A stretch of 64,000 bases of DNA, taken from NCBI RefSeq assembly GCF_006539885.1, contig NZ_BJNW01000001.1:186001-250000 (forward strand). The letters are read 5' to 3'. A program made the position numbers and the translations under genes. Positions 9,711-19,188 of the stretch are shown piece after piece (position 1 is the first letter of the stretch; every line of letters starts with the position of its first letter). The notes under the pieces are model-generated. The model saw only the letters and a program-made list of their open reading frames with translations. It searched no databases and had not been told where the DNA came from. The stretch comes from Kocuria varians. GTDB taxonomy: Bacteria > Actinomycetota > Actinomycetes > Actinomycetales > Micrococcaceae.

Positions 9711-10961
9711 ATGAGCGCCGCGAACGATCCTGACTGGGCCCGGGCCCTGCAGACCCTGCGGCACGCGACGCGGGAGGACGCCTCCGGCCTGGCGCACGGC
9801 GCCGGTGCGGCGCTCGCGACGGCCCGCGGCGCGGCGTCGAGCACGGACGTGGCCCTGGAGGACGCCCCCGGCCGCGTGCTGGCGCGGGACGTCCGCGCCC
9901 TGTGCCCCGTGCCGCACTACGCGTCGAGCGCGATGGACGGCTACGCGGTGAACGGTCCCGGCCCGTGGCGCCTCGTGAACGCGGAGGACCCCGCGCGGGA
10001 CACCCTGCCGAGCGCGGCGTCGGACCTGGCTCTGGCCCCCGGTACCGGCGTCGTCGTCGTGACCGGCGGCGTGATCCCCGAGGGCACCACCACCGTGGTC
10101 CGGGACGAGTACGCGCTGCGCCGCGGGGACGCCGTGGAGCTCGCGCCGGAGGCCCCGCGCTCGGAGCTCGCCGGGCGGCACGTCCGGCCCACCGGGACGG
10201 AGTGCGCGGCCGGGGAGATCCTGCTCGAGGCCGGCGCCGTTGTCTCCCCCGCCCATGCGGCCTTCGCGGCCGTCGCGGGCGTGGACGCCCTGCCGGTGCG
10301 CACCGCACCCCGGGTGGCGCTCGTGCTCACGGGCTCCGAGGTGGTCACCGAGGGCTTGCCCGGTCCCGGCCGCGTGCGGGACGCGTTCGGCATGTCCCTG
10401 CCGCACGTGGTCACCGGGATGGGCGCAGTGGTGGGCGAGATCCGCCGCGTCGCCGACGACGCCGCGACCCTCCGGGACGCCGTCCGCGCCGTGAGCGCCA
10501 CGCACGACCTCGTGGTCACCACCGGCGGCACCGCACGCTCCCGCGCGGACCTCGTGAGGCCCCTGCTGGAACGGGACGCACGGCTGCTCGTGGACCAGCT
10601 GGACATGCAGCCCGGGCACCCGGCCGTCCTGGCCGCGGCCGACGACGCCGCCGTGCTCGCGCTGCCGGGAAACCCCCTGGGTGCGGTGGTCGCCCTGCTC
10701 GTGCTGGGCGGCGCCTTCGTCACCGGGTTCCTCGGGCGGCCGCCCGCCGCACCCCGCCGCGCCGTGGCGGGGGCGGAGATCTCCGGTGGACGCGCCGAAC
10801 GTCTGGTTCCCGCACGCCTGGAGGACGGCGCCTGGTACCCGTGCCGCGCGGTGGGCTCCAACATGCTGCGGGGCCTCAGCGCGGCGGACGGTCTGCTGAG
10901 CGTCCCACGCGGCGGTCTGCACGCCGGGCAGCCGACGACGGCGCTCCCCCTGCCCTGGTAG
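9711..10961 (+). CDS. MoeA-like protein, second divergent copy
   Basis: 416 residues from an ATG with GAAGGGA upstream. It lies 190 bases after moaD; that spacer holds a short CCACGACCT-type repeat at 9671-9694 and no convincing gene. The MoeA fold is clear: SSAMDGYAV in the N-terminal domain, TGGVIPEGTTTVV, the MoCF domain, and PGNPLGAVVALL near the C-terminus. Key positions differ from classical MoeA: LTGSEVV replaces TGDE, and TTGGTARSRADL replaces the GGVSxGxxD segment. It may be a specialised or non-catalytic MoeA paralogue. It shares the moaA-moaD transcript direction. Confidence 0.85.
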   Translation: MSAANDPDWARALQTLRHATREDASGLAHGAGAALATARGAASSTDVALEDAPGRVLARDVRALCPVPHYASSAMDGYAVNGPGPWRLVNAEDPARDTLPSAASDLALAPGTGVVVVTGGVIPEGTTTVVRDEYALRRGDAVELAPEAPRSELAGRHVRPTGTECAAGEILLEAGAVVSPAHAAFAAVAGVDALPVRTAPRVALVLTGSEVVTEGLPGPGRVRDAFGMSLPHVVTGMGAVVGEIRRVADDAATLRDAVRAVSATHDLVVTTGGTARSRADLVRPLLERDARLLVDQLDMQPGHPAVLAAADDAAVLALPGNPLGAVVALLVLGGAFVTGFLGRPPAAPRRAVAGAEISGGRAERLVPARLEDGAWYPCRAVGSNMLRGLSAADGLLSVPRGGLHAGQPTTALPLPW

Positions 10962-11006
10962 CGCGCGGCGTCGTCGTCCCTGACACCCCGAGCCGGGAGG
11001 AACCGC

Positions 11007-12164
11007 TCAGACGACGCTGAAGTCCTGCTCCCAGATGGCCGACTGGCCGGCGTCCCGGAAACCCAGGCGCGCGTTGACCCAGTTCATGCGGTCGTTGCCG
11101 CTGTGGGTCCACGAGTAGACCGTGGTGACCTCCGGGGCCACCGCGGCGAGCTGCTCGAGGTTGGCGAGCTTCAGCCGCATGCCCAGCCGGTGCCCGCGGT
11201 GCTCGCGCACCACCAGGGTCTCGTCCTGCAGGGCCAGCGTGGGCCGGTGCTGGGCCAGGATCAGCTCGGTCATGCCCACGAGCTCCCCCGTGCGGAGGTC
11301 CTCGACCACGGCCATGAGGGAGCGGTCACCGTCCTCCTGGCGCAGCTGCTCGGTGCGGCGCACGCGCTGCCCGTCCCATGGGTCCGGATCCGCCACGAGC
11401 GGGCGCACGAACGAGTCCGTGGGGATCTTGGCGTGCAGCTGGGCGAGCGGCTCCAGCAGCTCCTCCGGAGCCTCGCCCACCCACGTGTGCATGCGGTAGT
11501 GGTCCGCGAACGGGGCCGCGGCCAGGGAGTCGTGCAGGCGCCGCAACCGCTCCGCCGAGAGCGGGACCTGCAGCAGCGCGAAGCTGCTCACGGTGCGCAG
11601 CTCGTAGCCGGCGTGCTGGGCGAAGCGCGTCTGGCGGTGGCTCGCGGGCAGCCGCCCTGAACCGTCCGCGGCCTCGAGCCACTGGACGGGCCCCGCGGTT
11701 CCCTCGGTGCTCCCGTCCGCACTGCCGTCGCCCGGCCCCTCGGGGTCGCGCGCCTCTGAGGCGGGGTGCTCGGTCACGAGCCGGATGAAACGGCGGGACT
11801 CGCCGTGCGCGAGCTGCTCGGCCGCGCCCAGCAGACCCCGGCCGATCCCCTCGGCCGTGTCCTCCGGGTCCACGTGCACCACGATCTGCGCCATGTCCGT
11901 GTCCGAGAGCAGCGGCATCCGCACCTCCGCCCGGCCCACCAGGCGCTCGTCCTGGGAGGCGCAGAGGATGTTGACCCGCTCGTAGGGGTCCTTGAGGTCC
12001 CGGAAGATGTCGTGGGCATCGTTGCTGAGCAGACCCGTCCCCCACACGTACTCCCGGCAGGACTGGACGAGGTCCGCCACCTCACCGAGGCTGCGGCGGG
12101 CGTCGTCGTCGAAGTCCTCGGGGATGCGCAACAGCTCGATGCGGATCGGTGACGGCTGTGTCAC
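11007..12164 (-). CDS. Two-domain GNAT N-acetyltransferase
   Basis: 385 residues from a GTG at 12164 with GAAGGAG 6 bases before it; an in-frame start further upstream has no such site. The N-terminal half has a weak acetyl-CoA fold around VHVDPEDTAEGIGRGLL. An acidic Gly/Ser/Glu-rich linker (about 148-165) separates it from the C-terminal half, whose acetyl-CoA loop is VVREHRGHRLGMRLK, followed by NDRMNWVNARLGF. Substrate unknown. It stands alone between the second moeA (convergent, 45 bases away) and rplA. Confidence 0.8.
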   Translation of the reverse strand: MTQPSPIRIELLRIPEDFDDDARRSLGEVADLVQSCREYVWGTGLLSNDAHDIFRDLKDPYERVNILCASQDERLVGRAEVRMPLLSDTDMAQIVVHVDPEDTAEGIGRGLLGAAEQLAHGESRRFIRLVTEHPASEARDPEGPGDGSADGSTEGTAGPVQWLEAADGSGRLPASHRQTRFAQHAGYELRTVSSFALLQVPLSAERLRRLHDSLAAAPFADHYRMHTWVGEAPEELLEPLAQLHAKIPTDSFVRPLVADPDPWDGQRVRRTEQLRQEDGDRSLMAVVEDLRTGELVGMTELILAQHRPTLALQDETLVVREHRGHRLGMRLKLANLEQLAAVAPEVTTVYSWTHSGNDRMNWVNARLGFRDAGQSAIWEQDFSVV

Positions 12165-12280
12165 AGTGCTCTCCTTCACTGCCGTTCTCGGCCCGAACGG
12201 CACCGCGGCAACGGAACCCCACGGGCTCCGGCCTCCAGTACATCATGTCAGCCCGAGGGGGTGCCGGGCCCCGGACATGA

Positions 12281-12317
12281 CAGTGGGGTCCGGCCTGCGA
12301 CGGCACGGACCCCACTG
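12281..12317 (-). terminator. Terminator after rplA
   Basis: An 11-bp perfect stem CAGTGGGGTCC/GGACCCCACTG with a 15-base loop, 47 bases past the rplA stop. No U-tract. Bases 12165-12363 hold only this and the presumed promoter of the acetyltransferase. Confidence 0.75.
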
Positions 12318-12363
12318 CTCACGACCGGTGATGCGGGCCTGGGCCCGCACCGTCACCGGATGA

Positions 12364-13074
12364 TCACGCCTGAGCGGTCACCTCGGTGGCGTTCGGGTCC
12401 ACGGGCACGCCCGGGCCGAACGTGGTGGCCACGGTGGCCTTGGTGATGTAACGGCCCTTGGAGGCGGAGGGCTTCAGACGAAGCACCTCCTCCAGCGCGG
12501 CACCGTAGTTCTCGGCGAGCTTCTCCGTGGAAAAGGAGGCCTTGCCGATGATGAAGTGCAGGTTGGAGTGCTTGTCGACGCGGAAGTCGATCTTGCCGCC
12601 CTTGATGTCGTTGACGGCCTTCGCGACGTCCATGGTCACGGTGCCCGTCTTCGGGTTCGGCATGAGGTTGCGGGGACCCAGGATCTTGCCCAGGCGGCCC
12701 ACCTTGCCCATCATGTCCGGGGTGGCCACGGCGGCGTCGAAGTCGGTCCAGCCGCCCTGCACCTTGGCGATGAGGTCGTCGGAGCCCACGAAGTCCGCAC
12801 CGGCGGCCTCGGCCGCGGCGGCCTTGTCACCGGTCGCGAAGACGACCACGCGGGCCGTCTTGCCGGTGCCGTTGGGCAGGTTCACCGTGCCGCGGACCAT
12901 CTGGTCCGCCTTGCGGGGATCCACGCCCAGGCGCATGGCCACCTCGACGGTGGGGTCGGACTTGCGGCCTTCGGCCAGTTCCTTGGCCAGGGCGACCGCC
13001 TCGAGGGGCGAGTAGAGCTTGCCCGCCTCGATCTTCTCGGCAGCTGCCCGGTATGCCTTGCTGCGCTGTGCCAT
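12364..13074 (-). CDS. rplA: 50S ribosomal protein L1
   Basis: 236 residues from the ATG at 13074 ([18 protein letters not shown]), preceded by GGAGAAGAAGC. L1 forms the flexible L1 stalk at the ribosome E site and can repress its own operon. The rRNA-binding segment [18 protein letters not shown] is intact. It is 86 bases downstream of rplK in the same operon. An upstream in-frame extension to 13128 is not supported. Confidence 0.98.
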   Translation of the reverse strand: MAQRSKAYRAAAEKIEAGKLYSPLEAVALAKELAEGRKSDPTVEVAMRLGVDPRKADQMVRGTVNLPNGTGKTARVVVFATGDKAAAAEAAGADFVGSDDLIAKVQGGWTDFDAAVATPDMMGKVGRLGKILGPRNLMPNPKTGTVTMDVAKAVNDIKGGKIDFRVDKHSNLHFIIGKASFSTEKLAENYGAALEEVLRLKPSASKGRYITKATVATTFGPGVPVDPNATEVTAQA

Positions 13075-13160
13075 CTGCTTCTTCTCCTTGTGCAGTTGTG
13101 GTCTGCGGACCGCGCTCGGCCCTGCCACGTGTGTCGTCTTGCGGGTGAGTCCGGAAGGAC

Positions 13161-13592
13161 TCAGTTGACCTCGATGCCCATGGAACGGGCGGTGCCGGCG
13201 ATGATCTTCGCGGCGGCGTCGATGTCGTTGGCGTTGAGGTCTTCCTTCTTGGTCTCGGCGATCTCACGGACCTGGTCCATGGTGATCTTGCCGACCTTGT
13301 TCGTGTGGGGAACACCCGAGCCCTTGGGCACGCCGGCGGCCTTCTTGATCAGCTGCGCGGCGGGCGGGGTCTTGGTGACGAAGGAGAACGAGCGGTCCTC
13401 GTAGACGGTGATCTCCACCGGCACGATGTTGCCGCGCTGGGATTCCGTGGCCGCGTTGTAGGCCTTGCAGAACTCCATGATGTTGACGCCGTGCTGACCG
13501 AGCGCGGGACCCACGGGAGGAGCCGGGTTGGCGGCACCTGCCTGGATCTGCAGCTTGATCAGGCCTGCGACCTTCTTCTTCTTGGGAGCCAT
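13161..13592 (-). CDS. rplK: 50S ribosomal protein L11
   Basis: 143 residues, normal length. The N-terminal Pro-rich segment [21 protein letters not shown] binds stringent-factor and thiostrepton region partners, and the C-terminal domain binds 23S rRNA. The ATG follows AGAAGGACC. It sits 134 bases downstream of nusG on the same strand. Confidence 0.98.
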   Translation of the reverse strand: MAPKKKKVAGLIKLQIQAGAANPAPPVGPALGQHGVNIMEFCKAYNAATESQRGNIVPVEITVYEDRSFSFVTKTPPAAQLIKKAAGVPKGSGVPHTNKVGKITMDQVREIAETKKEDLNANDIDAAAKIIAGTARSMGIEVN

Positions 13593-13726
13593 GAGATGGT
13601 CCTTCTTCCAGCTGTGCGTACCGCCGCACAGGAGCGCACGACGGCGGGTGGCCGCCGTGGCGCGGCGACCGGACGGAAACGCACCGGACCAAAGCTCATC
13701 CGGGGGCCTCCGAAGTGTGTGGGCGA

Positions 13727-14623
13727 CTAGATCTTGGTGACCTGGTCGAAGCCGAGGGTCACGGGGGTCTCGCGCTCGAAGATGGAGACCAGCACCACGA
13801 GCTGCTGGGATTCCACCTTGATCTCCGAGATCGTGGCGGGCAGCGTCTCGAACGGGCCCTCCTTCACGATCACGGACTCGCCGACCTCGAAGTCCACGGT
13901 GATCTGCTGCGCGGCAGCACCCTGCCCGCCGCCCGCGGAGCCGGCGGACTCGCCGAGGCCCTTGGCCTTCTCCGGGGTCTCGAACGTGGGGGCCAGCATG
14001 TCGAAGACCTCGTCCAGGCGCAGCGGCGCCGGGTTGTAGGCGTCCTGGCCCACGAAGCCGGTGACGCCCGGAGTGTGGCGGACCGCACCCCAGGAGGCGT
14101 CCGTGAGGTTCATGCGCACGAGCACGTAGCCGGGGATCCGCACGCGGCGCACGGTCTTGCGCTGCGAGTTCTTGATCTCCACGACCTCTTCCATGGGCAC
14201 CTCGATCTGGAAGATGTCCTCTTCCATGTTGAGGGACTGGATGCGGGTCTCGAGGTTGGTCTTCACGCGGTTCTCGTAGCCGGCGTAGGTGTGGATGACG
14301 AACCAGTCGCCCTCCTGGCGGCGCAGCTTGGCCTTGAACTCGGCCACGGGGTCCACGTCCTCCTCGACGCCCTCCTCGGTGACCTCGACCTCCACCGCGG
14401 GCACCGCCGTGGCGTCCTCGCCGCCCTCGGCGACCGCGAGATCCGCCTCCTGGACGGAGTGCTCGTCGGTGACGCCCTGATCCCCGGAGGCGGGCTCCCC
14501 GACCTCGACGGTCTCGGCAGTCTCCGCCACGCTCTCCGCCGACTCGTCCTGCGCGGCCTGGTCCGACAGGGTGTCGGCCTGGGCGGGCTGAGTGTCGTCG
14601 TTCTCGAGCTCGTGATCGGTCAC
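13727..14623 (-). CDS. nusG: Transcription termination/antitermination factor NusG
   Basis: 298 residues from a GTG at 14623 with AGGAA upstream. The first 95 residues or so are a very acidic, disordered extension typical of actinobacterial NusG. The NGN domain, which binds RNA polymerase, begins near residue 106 ([16 protein letters not shown]). A Gly/Ala-rich insert (about 222-243) precedes the C-terminal KOW domain ([18 protein letters not shown]), which contacts Rho or S10. It is 46 bases downstream of secE. Confidence 0.97.
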   Translation of the reverse strand: MTDHELENDDTQPAQADTLSDQAAQDESAESVAETAETVEVGEPASGDQGVTDEHSVQEADLAVAEGGEDATAVPAVEVEVTEEGVEEDVDPVAEFKAKLRRQEGDWFVIHTYAGYENRVKTNLETRIQSLNMEEDIFQIEVPMEEVVEIKNSQRKTVRRVRIPGYVLVRMNLTDASWGAVRHTPGVTGFVGQDAYNPAPLRLDEVFDMLAPTFETPEKAKGLGESAGSAGGGQGAAAQQITVDFEVGESVIVKEGPFETLPATISEIKVESQQLVVLVSIFERETPVTLGFDQVTKI

Positions 14624-14669
14624 GGGGGATTCCTGCTTTCTGTGGACGGCTGTGAAGGGCTGGTTGGAG

Positions 14670-14936
14670 CTACTGGGCCTGGGTGCCGTTGCCGAAGAGC
14701 CAGACGGCCACCTGGCCGAAGCCCAGGTCCAGCAGGGAGATCAGCACCATCATGAACGCCACGAACACCAGCACGACCAGGACGTAGTTGACCAGTTCAC
14801 GCCGGGTGGGCGTGACGACCTTCTTGAGCTCCCCGACGACCTGGCGGAAGAACAGCCAGATCCGGCCGAAGAATCCGAGCTTGCGGTCCGACTCCGTGGG
14901 CTGGCCAGGGGTCTGTCCTGTGACGGTGTGCGACAT
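14670..14936 (-). CDS. secE: Preprotein translocase subunit SecE
   Basis: 88 residues, from the ATG at 14936 after GGGGAGAG. The amphipathic conserved segment [18 protein letters not shown] is followed by one membrane helix (about 52-72). SecE clamps SecY in the translocon. It lies just downstream of tRNA-Trp, the conserved actinobacterial order tRNA-Trp, secE, nusG, rplK, rplA. Confidence 0.97.
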   Translation of the reverse strand: MSHTVTGQTPGQPTESDRKLGFFGRIWLFFRQVVGELKKVVTPTRRELVNYVLVVLVFVAFMMVLISLLDLGFGQVAVWLFGNGTQAQ

Positions 14937-15000
14937 CGGCTCTCCCCTGCGTGAAGCAACTTCTCGGCGGTGGTCTTCGTGCCGTGTTGAGGTCGTGAAG

Positions 15001-15073
15001 CAGGGCAGACAGGACTCGAACCTGCAACCTGCGGTTTTGGAGACCGCTGCGCTACCAATTGCGCCACTGCCCT
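15001..15073 (-). tRNA. tRNA-Trp (anticodon CCA)
   Basis: 73 bases. The acceptor stem AGGGCAG/CTGCCCT is perfect, the discriminator is G, the anticodon loop CTCCAAA gives CCA (15040-15038), and the T-loop is GGTTCGAGTCC. The 3' CCA is not encoded. It is 64 bases upstream of secE on the same strand. Confidence 0.97.
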
Positions 15074-15121
15074 TCACTGCCCGCACCGCGGCCGGGCCGC
15101 GGATCTCGAGCACGGTGCCTG

Positions 15122-15127
15122 AGCCTA
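15122..15127 (-). promoter_or_regulatory. Possible -10 element for the tRNA-Trp/secE operon
   Basis: TAGGCT on the minus strand (15127-15122), about 48 bases before the tRNA 5' end. No good -35 is seen, so this rests on the hexamer and its place only. Confidence 0.35.
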
Positions 15128-15315
15128 TCACCGGGGACCGCTCCCCCTGCGACTCTCGCCGCGCAGGAACGACCGCTCGGGTGGCGGCACCACCAAGACA
15201 GCGTACGCGTACGCCACGATCCGTGCAAAGCGTGTGGTGGGCGACCTACAGTGGAAGCAGCGTCCGGGCCCCGGACGGCGCTCCGGCATCCAGCGAACCA
15301 GGAGAGTTCATCACC

Positions 15316-16527
15316 ATGTCACCATCGCAGCAGCGGATCTCACGCCGCATCGGGGCGATCGCGGAGTCCGCGACCCTCGCCGTGGACGCCAAGGCCAAGG
15401 CGCTGAAGGCCCAGGGACGTCCCGTGATCGGCTTCGGGGCCGGCGAGCCGGACTTCCCGACCCCGGACTACATCGTGGCCGCGGCGGCCGAGGCCCTCGA
15501 GAACCCCGCGAACTTCCGCTACTCCCCCGCCGCCGGTCAGCCGAAGCTGCGCGCGGCGATCGCGCGCGCCACTGCACGGGACAGCGGCTGGGAGGTCGCG
15601 GACTCGCAGGTGCTGGTGACCAACGGCGGCAAGCAGGCCGTGTACCAGGCGTTCCAGACCGTCGTCGACGACGGCGACGACGTCCTGCTCCCGGCTCCCT
15701 ACTGGACCACCTACCCCGAGGCCATCCGGCTCGCCGGCGGCAACCCCGTGGAGGTCTTCGCCGGCGCGGAGGACGACTACAAGGTCACCCCCGAGAAGCT
15801 CGAGGCGGCGTGGACGCCGCGCACCAGGGCCCTGCTGTTCTGCTCGCCGTCCAACCCCACCGGTGCCGTGTACACCGCGGAGGAGACCCGGGCCATCGGC
15901 GAGTGGGCCGCCGCCAAGGGGATCTTCGTCATCAGCGACGAGATCTACCAGCACCTCACCTACGACGGCGTGGAGTTCGTCTCCATGGCCCAGGCGGTGC
16001 CCGAGCTGCACGAGAACCTGATCCTGGTCAACGGCGTGGCCAAGACCTACGCCATGACCGGCTGGCGCGTGGGCTGGCTCGTGGGCCCGCAGGACGTGGT
16101 GAAGGCCGCGACCAACCTGCAGTCCCACCTGTCCTCCAACGTGAACAACGTGGCGCAGGCCGCCGCACTGGCCGCCCTGGAGGGCCCGCTGGACCAGGTG
16201 GACGCCATGCGGGAGGCCTTCGACCGGCGCCGCCGCACCATCGTGGAGGGGCTCAACGCCATCGACGGCGTGAACTGCCCCGTGCCCACCGGCGCGTTCT
16301 ACGCGTACCCGGACGTCACCGGGCTGCTCGGACGCGAGTTCGACGGCGTCCGGCCCGAGACCTCCGCCGAGCTCGCGGAGCTGATCCTCGAGAAGGCGGA
16401 AGTGGCCGTGGTTCCCGGGGAGGCCTTCGGGCCCTCGGGCTACCTCCGACTCTCCTACGCCCTGGGCGACGACGACCTCGCCGAGGGCCTCGCCCGACTG
16501 CAGAAGTTCCTGGGAGGAAAGAACTGA
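15316..16527 (+). CDS. Pyridoxal phosphate-dependent aspartate aminotransferase (class I)
   Basis: 403 residues from the ATG at 15316 ([15 protein letters not shown]) with AGGAGAG upstream. Motifs of subgroup I-gamma aspartate aminotransferases are clear: [11 protein letters not shown], the PLP-phosphate site [36 protein letters not shown], and the Schiff-base lysine in [17 protein letters not shown]. It converts aspartate and 2-oxoglutarate to oxaloacetate and glutamate, though prephenate or other substrates are possible in this subgroup. A -10-like TACAGT lies at 15247-15252. The small membrane protein gene begins one base after its stop. Confidence 0.93.
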   Translation: MSPSQQRISRRIGAIAESATLAVDAKAKALKAQGRPVIGFGAGEPDFPTPDYIVAAAAEALENPANFRYSPAAGQPKLRAAIARATARDSGWEVADSQVLVTNGGKQAVYQAFQTVVDDGDDVLLPAPYWTTYPEAIRLAGGNPVEVFAGAEDDYKVTPEKLEAAWTPRTRALLFCSPSNPTGAVYTAEETRAIGEWAAAKGIFVISDEIYQHLTYDGVEFVSMAQAVPELHENLILVNGVAKTYAMTGWRVGWLVGPQDVVKAATNLQSHLSSNVNNVAQAAALAALEGPLDQVDAMREAFDRRRRTIVEGLNAIDGVNCPVPTGAFYAYPDVTGLLGREFDGVRPETSAELAELILEKAEVAVVPGEAFGPSGYLRLSYALGDDDLAEGLARLQKFLGGKN

Positions 16528-16528
16528 C

Positions 16529-16897
16529 ATGAGCATCACCAACACCCTGAAGGACCTCGACGCCCAGCTGCCCTCGCCCGTGGCCGTGCCCAGCGCCGCT
16601 CTCGTGAGCGCCGGGCTGGTCGGCGGCTACGGCGTGGCGCGGCTGACCAAGGTCCGCGCTCTGGGCGGCGTGGCACTGCTCGCGTGCGGCGTGGCCGCGG
16701 GCCGGACCTGGCTCGCCTCCGCCGGACCCGCGACCACCGCGGGACTCTCGACCCTGTACGTCGCGGGTTTCGGACTCTCGCACCCGCTGGCCAAGAAGAT
16801 GGGCCCCTGGCCGTCCGTGCTCGCCGTGACCGCGGTCAACGCCGCGGCCTCGTGGGCGCTCGTGGACCGGCACAACTTCGGCGCCGACGCCGCATAG
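16529..16897 (+). CDS. Conserved small membrane protein of unknown function
   Basis: 122 residues. The ATG lies one base after the aminotransferase stop, so it is almost surely cotranscribed and coupled. It has three or four hydrophobic segments (about 20-37, 43-60, 66-82, 95-112), each rich in Ala, Gly and Val, and no recognisable catalytic motif. It shows no sign of foreign composition. I cannot assign a function. Coupling with an aminotransferase does not by itself say what it does. Confidence 0.75.
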   Translation: MSITNTLKDLDAQLPSPVAVPSAALVSAGLVGGYGVARLTKVRALGGVALLACGVAAGRTWLASAGPATTAGLSTLYVAGFGLSHPLAKKMGPWPSVLAVTAVNAAASWALVDRHNFGADAA

Positions 16898-16936
16898 CCC
16901 GCCGCTGCGCGGAAGGTCGCCCTCCGCTCGCGGCAC

Positions 16937-16980
16937 GCACAACGGCCGGTCCCCTCGAGCGAGGGGACCGGCCGTTGTGC
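16937..16980. terminator. Bidirectional terminator, 20-bp perfect stem
   Basis: GCACAACGGCCGGTCCCCTC and its exact complement flank a GAGC loop. It sits between convergent genes ending at 16897 (+) and 16994 (-) and can serve both. Confidence 0.88.
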
Positions 16981-16993
16981 GTGGACGGCTGCC

Positions 16994-18433
16994 TCAGGAG
17001 TGAGGGGTGATGCCGCGGCGTCGTGCCCGGATCCCCAGCAGCAGGTCCACCACGAGGAAGCCCAGCAGCGAGACCCCGAGCACCGGCATGAACAGCCCGA
17101 CCGCGACGGTCCCGAGCACCAGGAGCGGCCACACCCACACCGGCACTGCGCGCAGGGCACCGCGTGGCGGGAGCGGACCGAAGTGCACCCCCGTGGCGCG
17201 CGTGGGCCGGCGGCGCCACCACATGGCGTAGCCGCTCACCACGAGGACCACGATCGCCGCGGCGAGGACCAGCAGCACGAGCTGGTTGGCGAGCCCGAAG
17301 AGCAGGCCCATGTGCGCGGCGATGGCCCACGAGGACAGCCGGGCGGGCAGCGACCAGTCGGAGAAGCGTAGCTGGTCCGTCACCGTGAGGTGCTGCGGGT
17401 CCACCGCCACGCTGTCGAGCTGGACGGGCCACCTCCGCTCGTTCTCCGCCACGGTCCAGGCACTGCCCGGGGCGGCGGCGGGCTTGATCTCGATGGTGCC
17501 CGCGTCCAGGCCCGCGTCCCTGGCCGTGGCGAGCACGGCGTCGTAGGAGCCCGGGCCGGACACGGCCATGTGGTGGCCGTGGTGGTGCTCCGCGTGCTCG
17601 TCGGCGGACATGGAGCCCGAGCCTGCGCCGAGGTCCGTGGAGACCTTCGGCGTGGTCCAGTTCAGCGCGGTGCGCAGCTCGGAGACGTTCTGCCCCGCAT
17701 AGGCGGACCACGTGAGCCCGGACGCGGAGAGGAAGAGGAACCCCACGGCGAGCCACACCCCGGTGGCGGTGTGCCACGAGCGGGTGCGCCGGTACGGGTT
17801 GGCCTCCCCCGGCCGCGGCACCAGGGCGACCCGGGCGCGCCGACCGTGGGCGACGCGGCGTCGGTGCAGGACCACGAGCACCACGCCGATCAGGGCGAGG
17901 ACCCAGAGCCAGGACGCGGCGAGCTCGCTGTAGAGCCGCCCGGGCTCCCCCAGCAGCAGGTCGCGGTGCAGCCGGTCCACGGTCGTGCGCAGCGGCAGCG
18001 CACCGCTCGCCCCGTAGACGGTCATGTCCCCCGTCACGCGGCCCGTGCCGGGGTCCACGAAGACGGCGCGGGACTCCCCCGGGCCCAGGGCGGGGTCCGC
18101 GAACATCACGCGCGTGGTCCCGCCCTCCGGGGCCGGGCGCACGGTCACGGGGGCCTCGGACGTGCCGACGACGCCGCGGGCCACCTCGACCTGCCGGTCC
18201 AGGCTCAGGGGCTGGGCGGACACGGTGTCCGTCAGGGCCTGCGCGTGCACCACCCGCTCGAGCTGCGGGGTGAAGACGTACAGGGCGCCGGTGACCGCGG
18301 CGACCACCAGGAAGGGCCCCACGAACAGGGCGACGTAGAAGTGCAGCCGGCGCAGCAGCGGCAGCAGCCAGGGGGACGGGCGCGCACCCGTGCGGGCGCG
18401 CTCGGACGACGATGCGTCCAGTGCTGTGGGCAT
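16994..18433 (-). CDS. PepSY-associated TM-helix membrane protein with His-rich segment
   Basis: 479 residues. The N-terminal LLRRLHFYVALFVGPFLVVAAVTGALYVF is the hallmark PepSY_TM helix. A large outer domain with PepSY-like character follows, then helices near 165-190, 225-245, 375-400 and 430-470. An outer loop (about 276-292) is very His-rich (DEHAEHHHGHHM), which suggests a metal site. Relatives are linked to iron-siderophore reduction or copper handling. Its upstream neighbour, 73 bases away on the same strand, is another membrane protein with a His-rich loop, which supports a metal-related role. Function is inferred, not shown. Confidence 0.82.
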   Translation of the reverse strand: MPTALDASSSERARTGARPSPWLLPLLRRLHFYVALFVGPFLVVAAVTGALYVFTPQLERVVHAQALTDTVSAQPLSLDRQVEVARGVVGTSEAPVTVRPAPEGGTTRVMFADPALGPGESRAVFVDPGTGRVTGDMTVYGASGALPLRTTVDRLHRDLLLGEPGRLYSELAASWLWVLALIGVVLVVLHRRRVAHGRRARVALVPRPGEANPYRRTRSWHTATGVWLAVGFLFLSASGLTWSAYAGQNVSELRTALNWTTPKVSTDLGAGSGSMSADEHAEHHHGHHMAVSGPGSYDAVLATARDAGLDAGTIEIKPAAAPGSAWTVAENERRWPVQLDSVAVDPQHLTVTDQLRFSDWSLPARLSSWAIAAHMGLLFGLANQLVLLVLAAAIVVLVVSGYAMWWRRRPTRATGVHFGPLPPRGALRAVPVWVWPLLVLGTVAVGLFMPVLGVSLLGFLVVDLLLGIRARRRGITPHS

Positions 18434-18506
18434 GGTGAAGTACCTCTCGATCAGATGACAGACCGACGGCGCCCCGGATGGGCCGGGGTGGTCGGGAAGG
18501 AACCGC

Positions 18507-19142
18507 TCAGATCGAGAGGAGGGGCGGTCCGCGTCGTGAGATGACGCGCACGGGTGACCACGTGCGCGGCGGCAGCAGGTATGCCAGGGGCACCGGGCGC
18601 GGGGCGCGGCACGGCACCAGGGCCGCGCGCAGCAGGAGAACGGCGGTGAAGAGCAGCCGCGAGGTGGCCTCCGCGAGGCGCCACCAGCCGTCCTCCGCGT
18701 GCCGCAGCAGCACGAAGGTCACCGCGGCCGCAACGAGGTGCGCCCAGAGCATGGCCCCCTGCGGCATGGCGGCGTGGCCTGCCACGGCATCCCCGGGCGC
18801 CGCCACGGCCTGGACCAGCTCCGCGTGGCCGTGGTGCGCGTGAGCCGGGTCCGCGGCGTCGTACCCGCCACCGGCAGCAGCGGCGCCGCCCGAGAAGACC
18901 AGGTGGAACGGCAGCTGGCTCGCCAGCACGGCGCAGCCCGTGCGCAGCGCACCCATGCGCCGTCCGGCGAGCGCCACGCACACCACGCCCGCGAGCGCGA
19001 ACGCGACGGCGAGCAGCAGGGGGCTGGGCGGGTCCGGGTGCACCGAGTAGTGGGAGGTCGCCGCGCACAGGATGCAGACGGCAGCGGCCGCCCAGCCCCG
19101 GAAGAACCGGGCCGGGCGGCTCACGGGCGCGCTCAGGTGCAT
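18507..19142 (-). CDS. Membrane protein with His-rich loop, partner of the PepSY protein
   Basis: 211 residues. The ATG at 19142 follows GAGGTCTCC. Hydrophobic segments are seen at about 14-30, 40-58, 68-80, 130-145 and 160-175. A loop near 97-107 reads PAHAHHGHAEL, plausible for binding copper or another metal. The gene reads into the PepSY gene and may be part of one transcript with it. ppk2 ends 46 bases upstream on the same strand, so readthrough from ppk2 is possible. I do not recognise a named family. Confidence 0.7.
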   Translation of the reverse strand: MHLSAPVSRPARFFRGWAAAAVCILCAATSHYSVHPDPPSPLLLAVAFALAGVVCVALAGRRMGALRTGCAVLASQLPFHLVFSGGAAAAGGGYDAADPAHAHHGHAELVQAVAAPGDAVAGHAAMPQGAMLWAHLVAAAVTFVLLRHAEDGWWRLAEATSRLLFTAVLLLRAALVPCRAPRPVPLAYLLPPRTWSPVRVISRRGPPLLSI

Positions 19143-19188
19143 GCGGGAGACCTCGGGTGGATGCGGGTGCAGGTCCCGGAGGGCGGGC

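Noticed and set aside
9524-9733. 69-codon frame between moaD and the second moeA
   Set aside because: It overlaps the second moeA start, has a His/Arg-rich shadow composition and no ribosome binding site.
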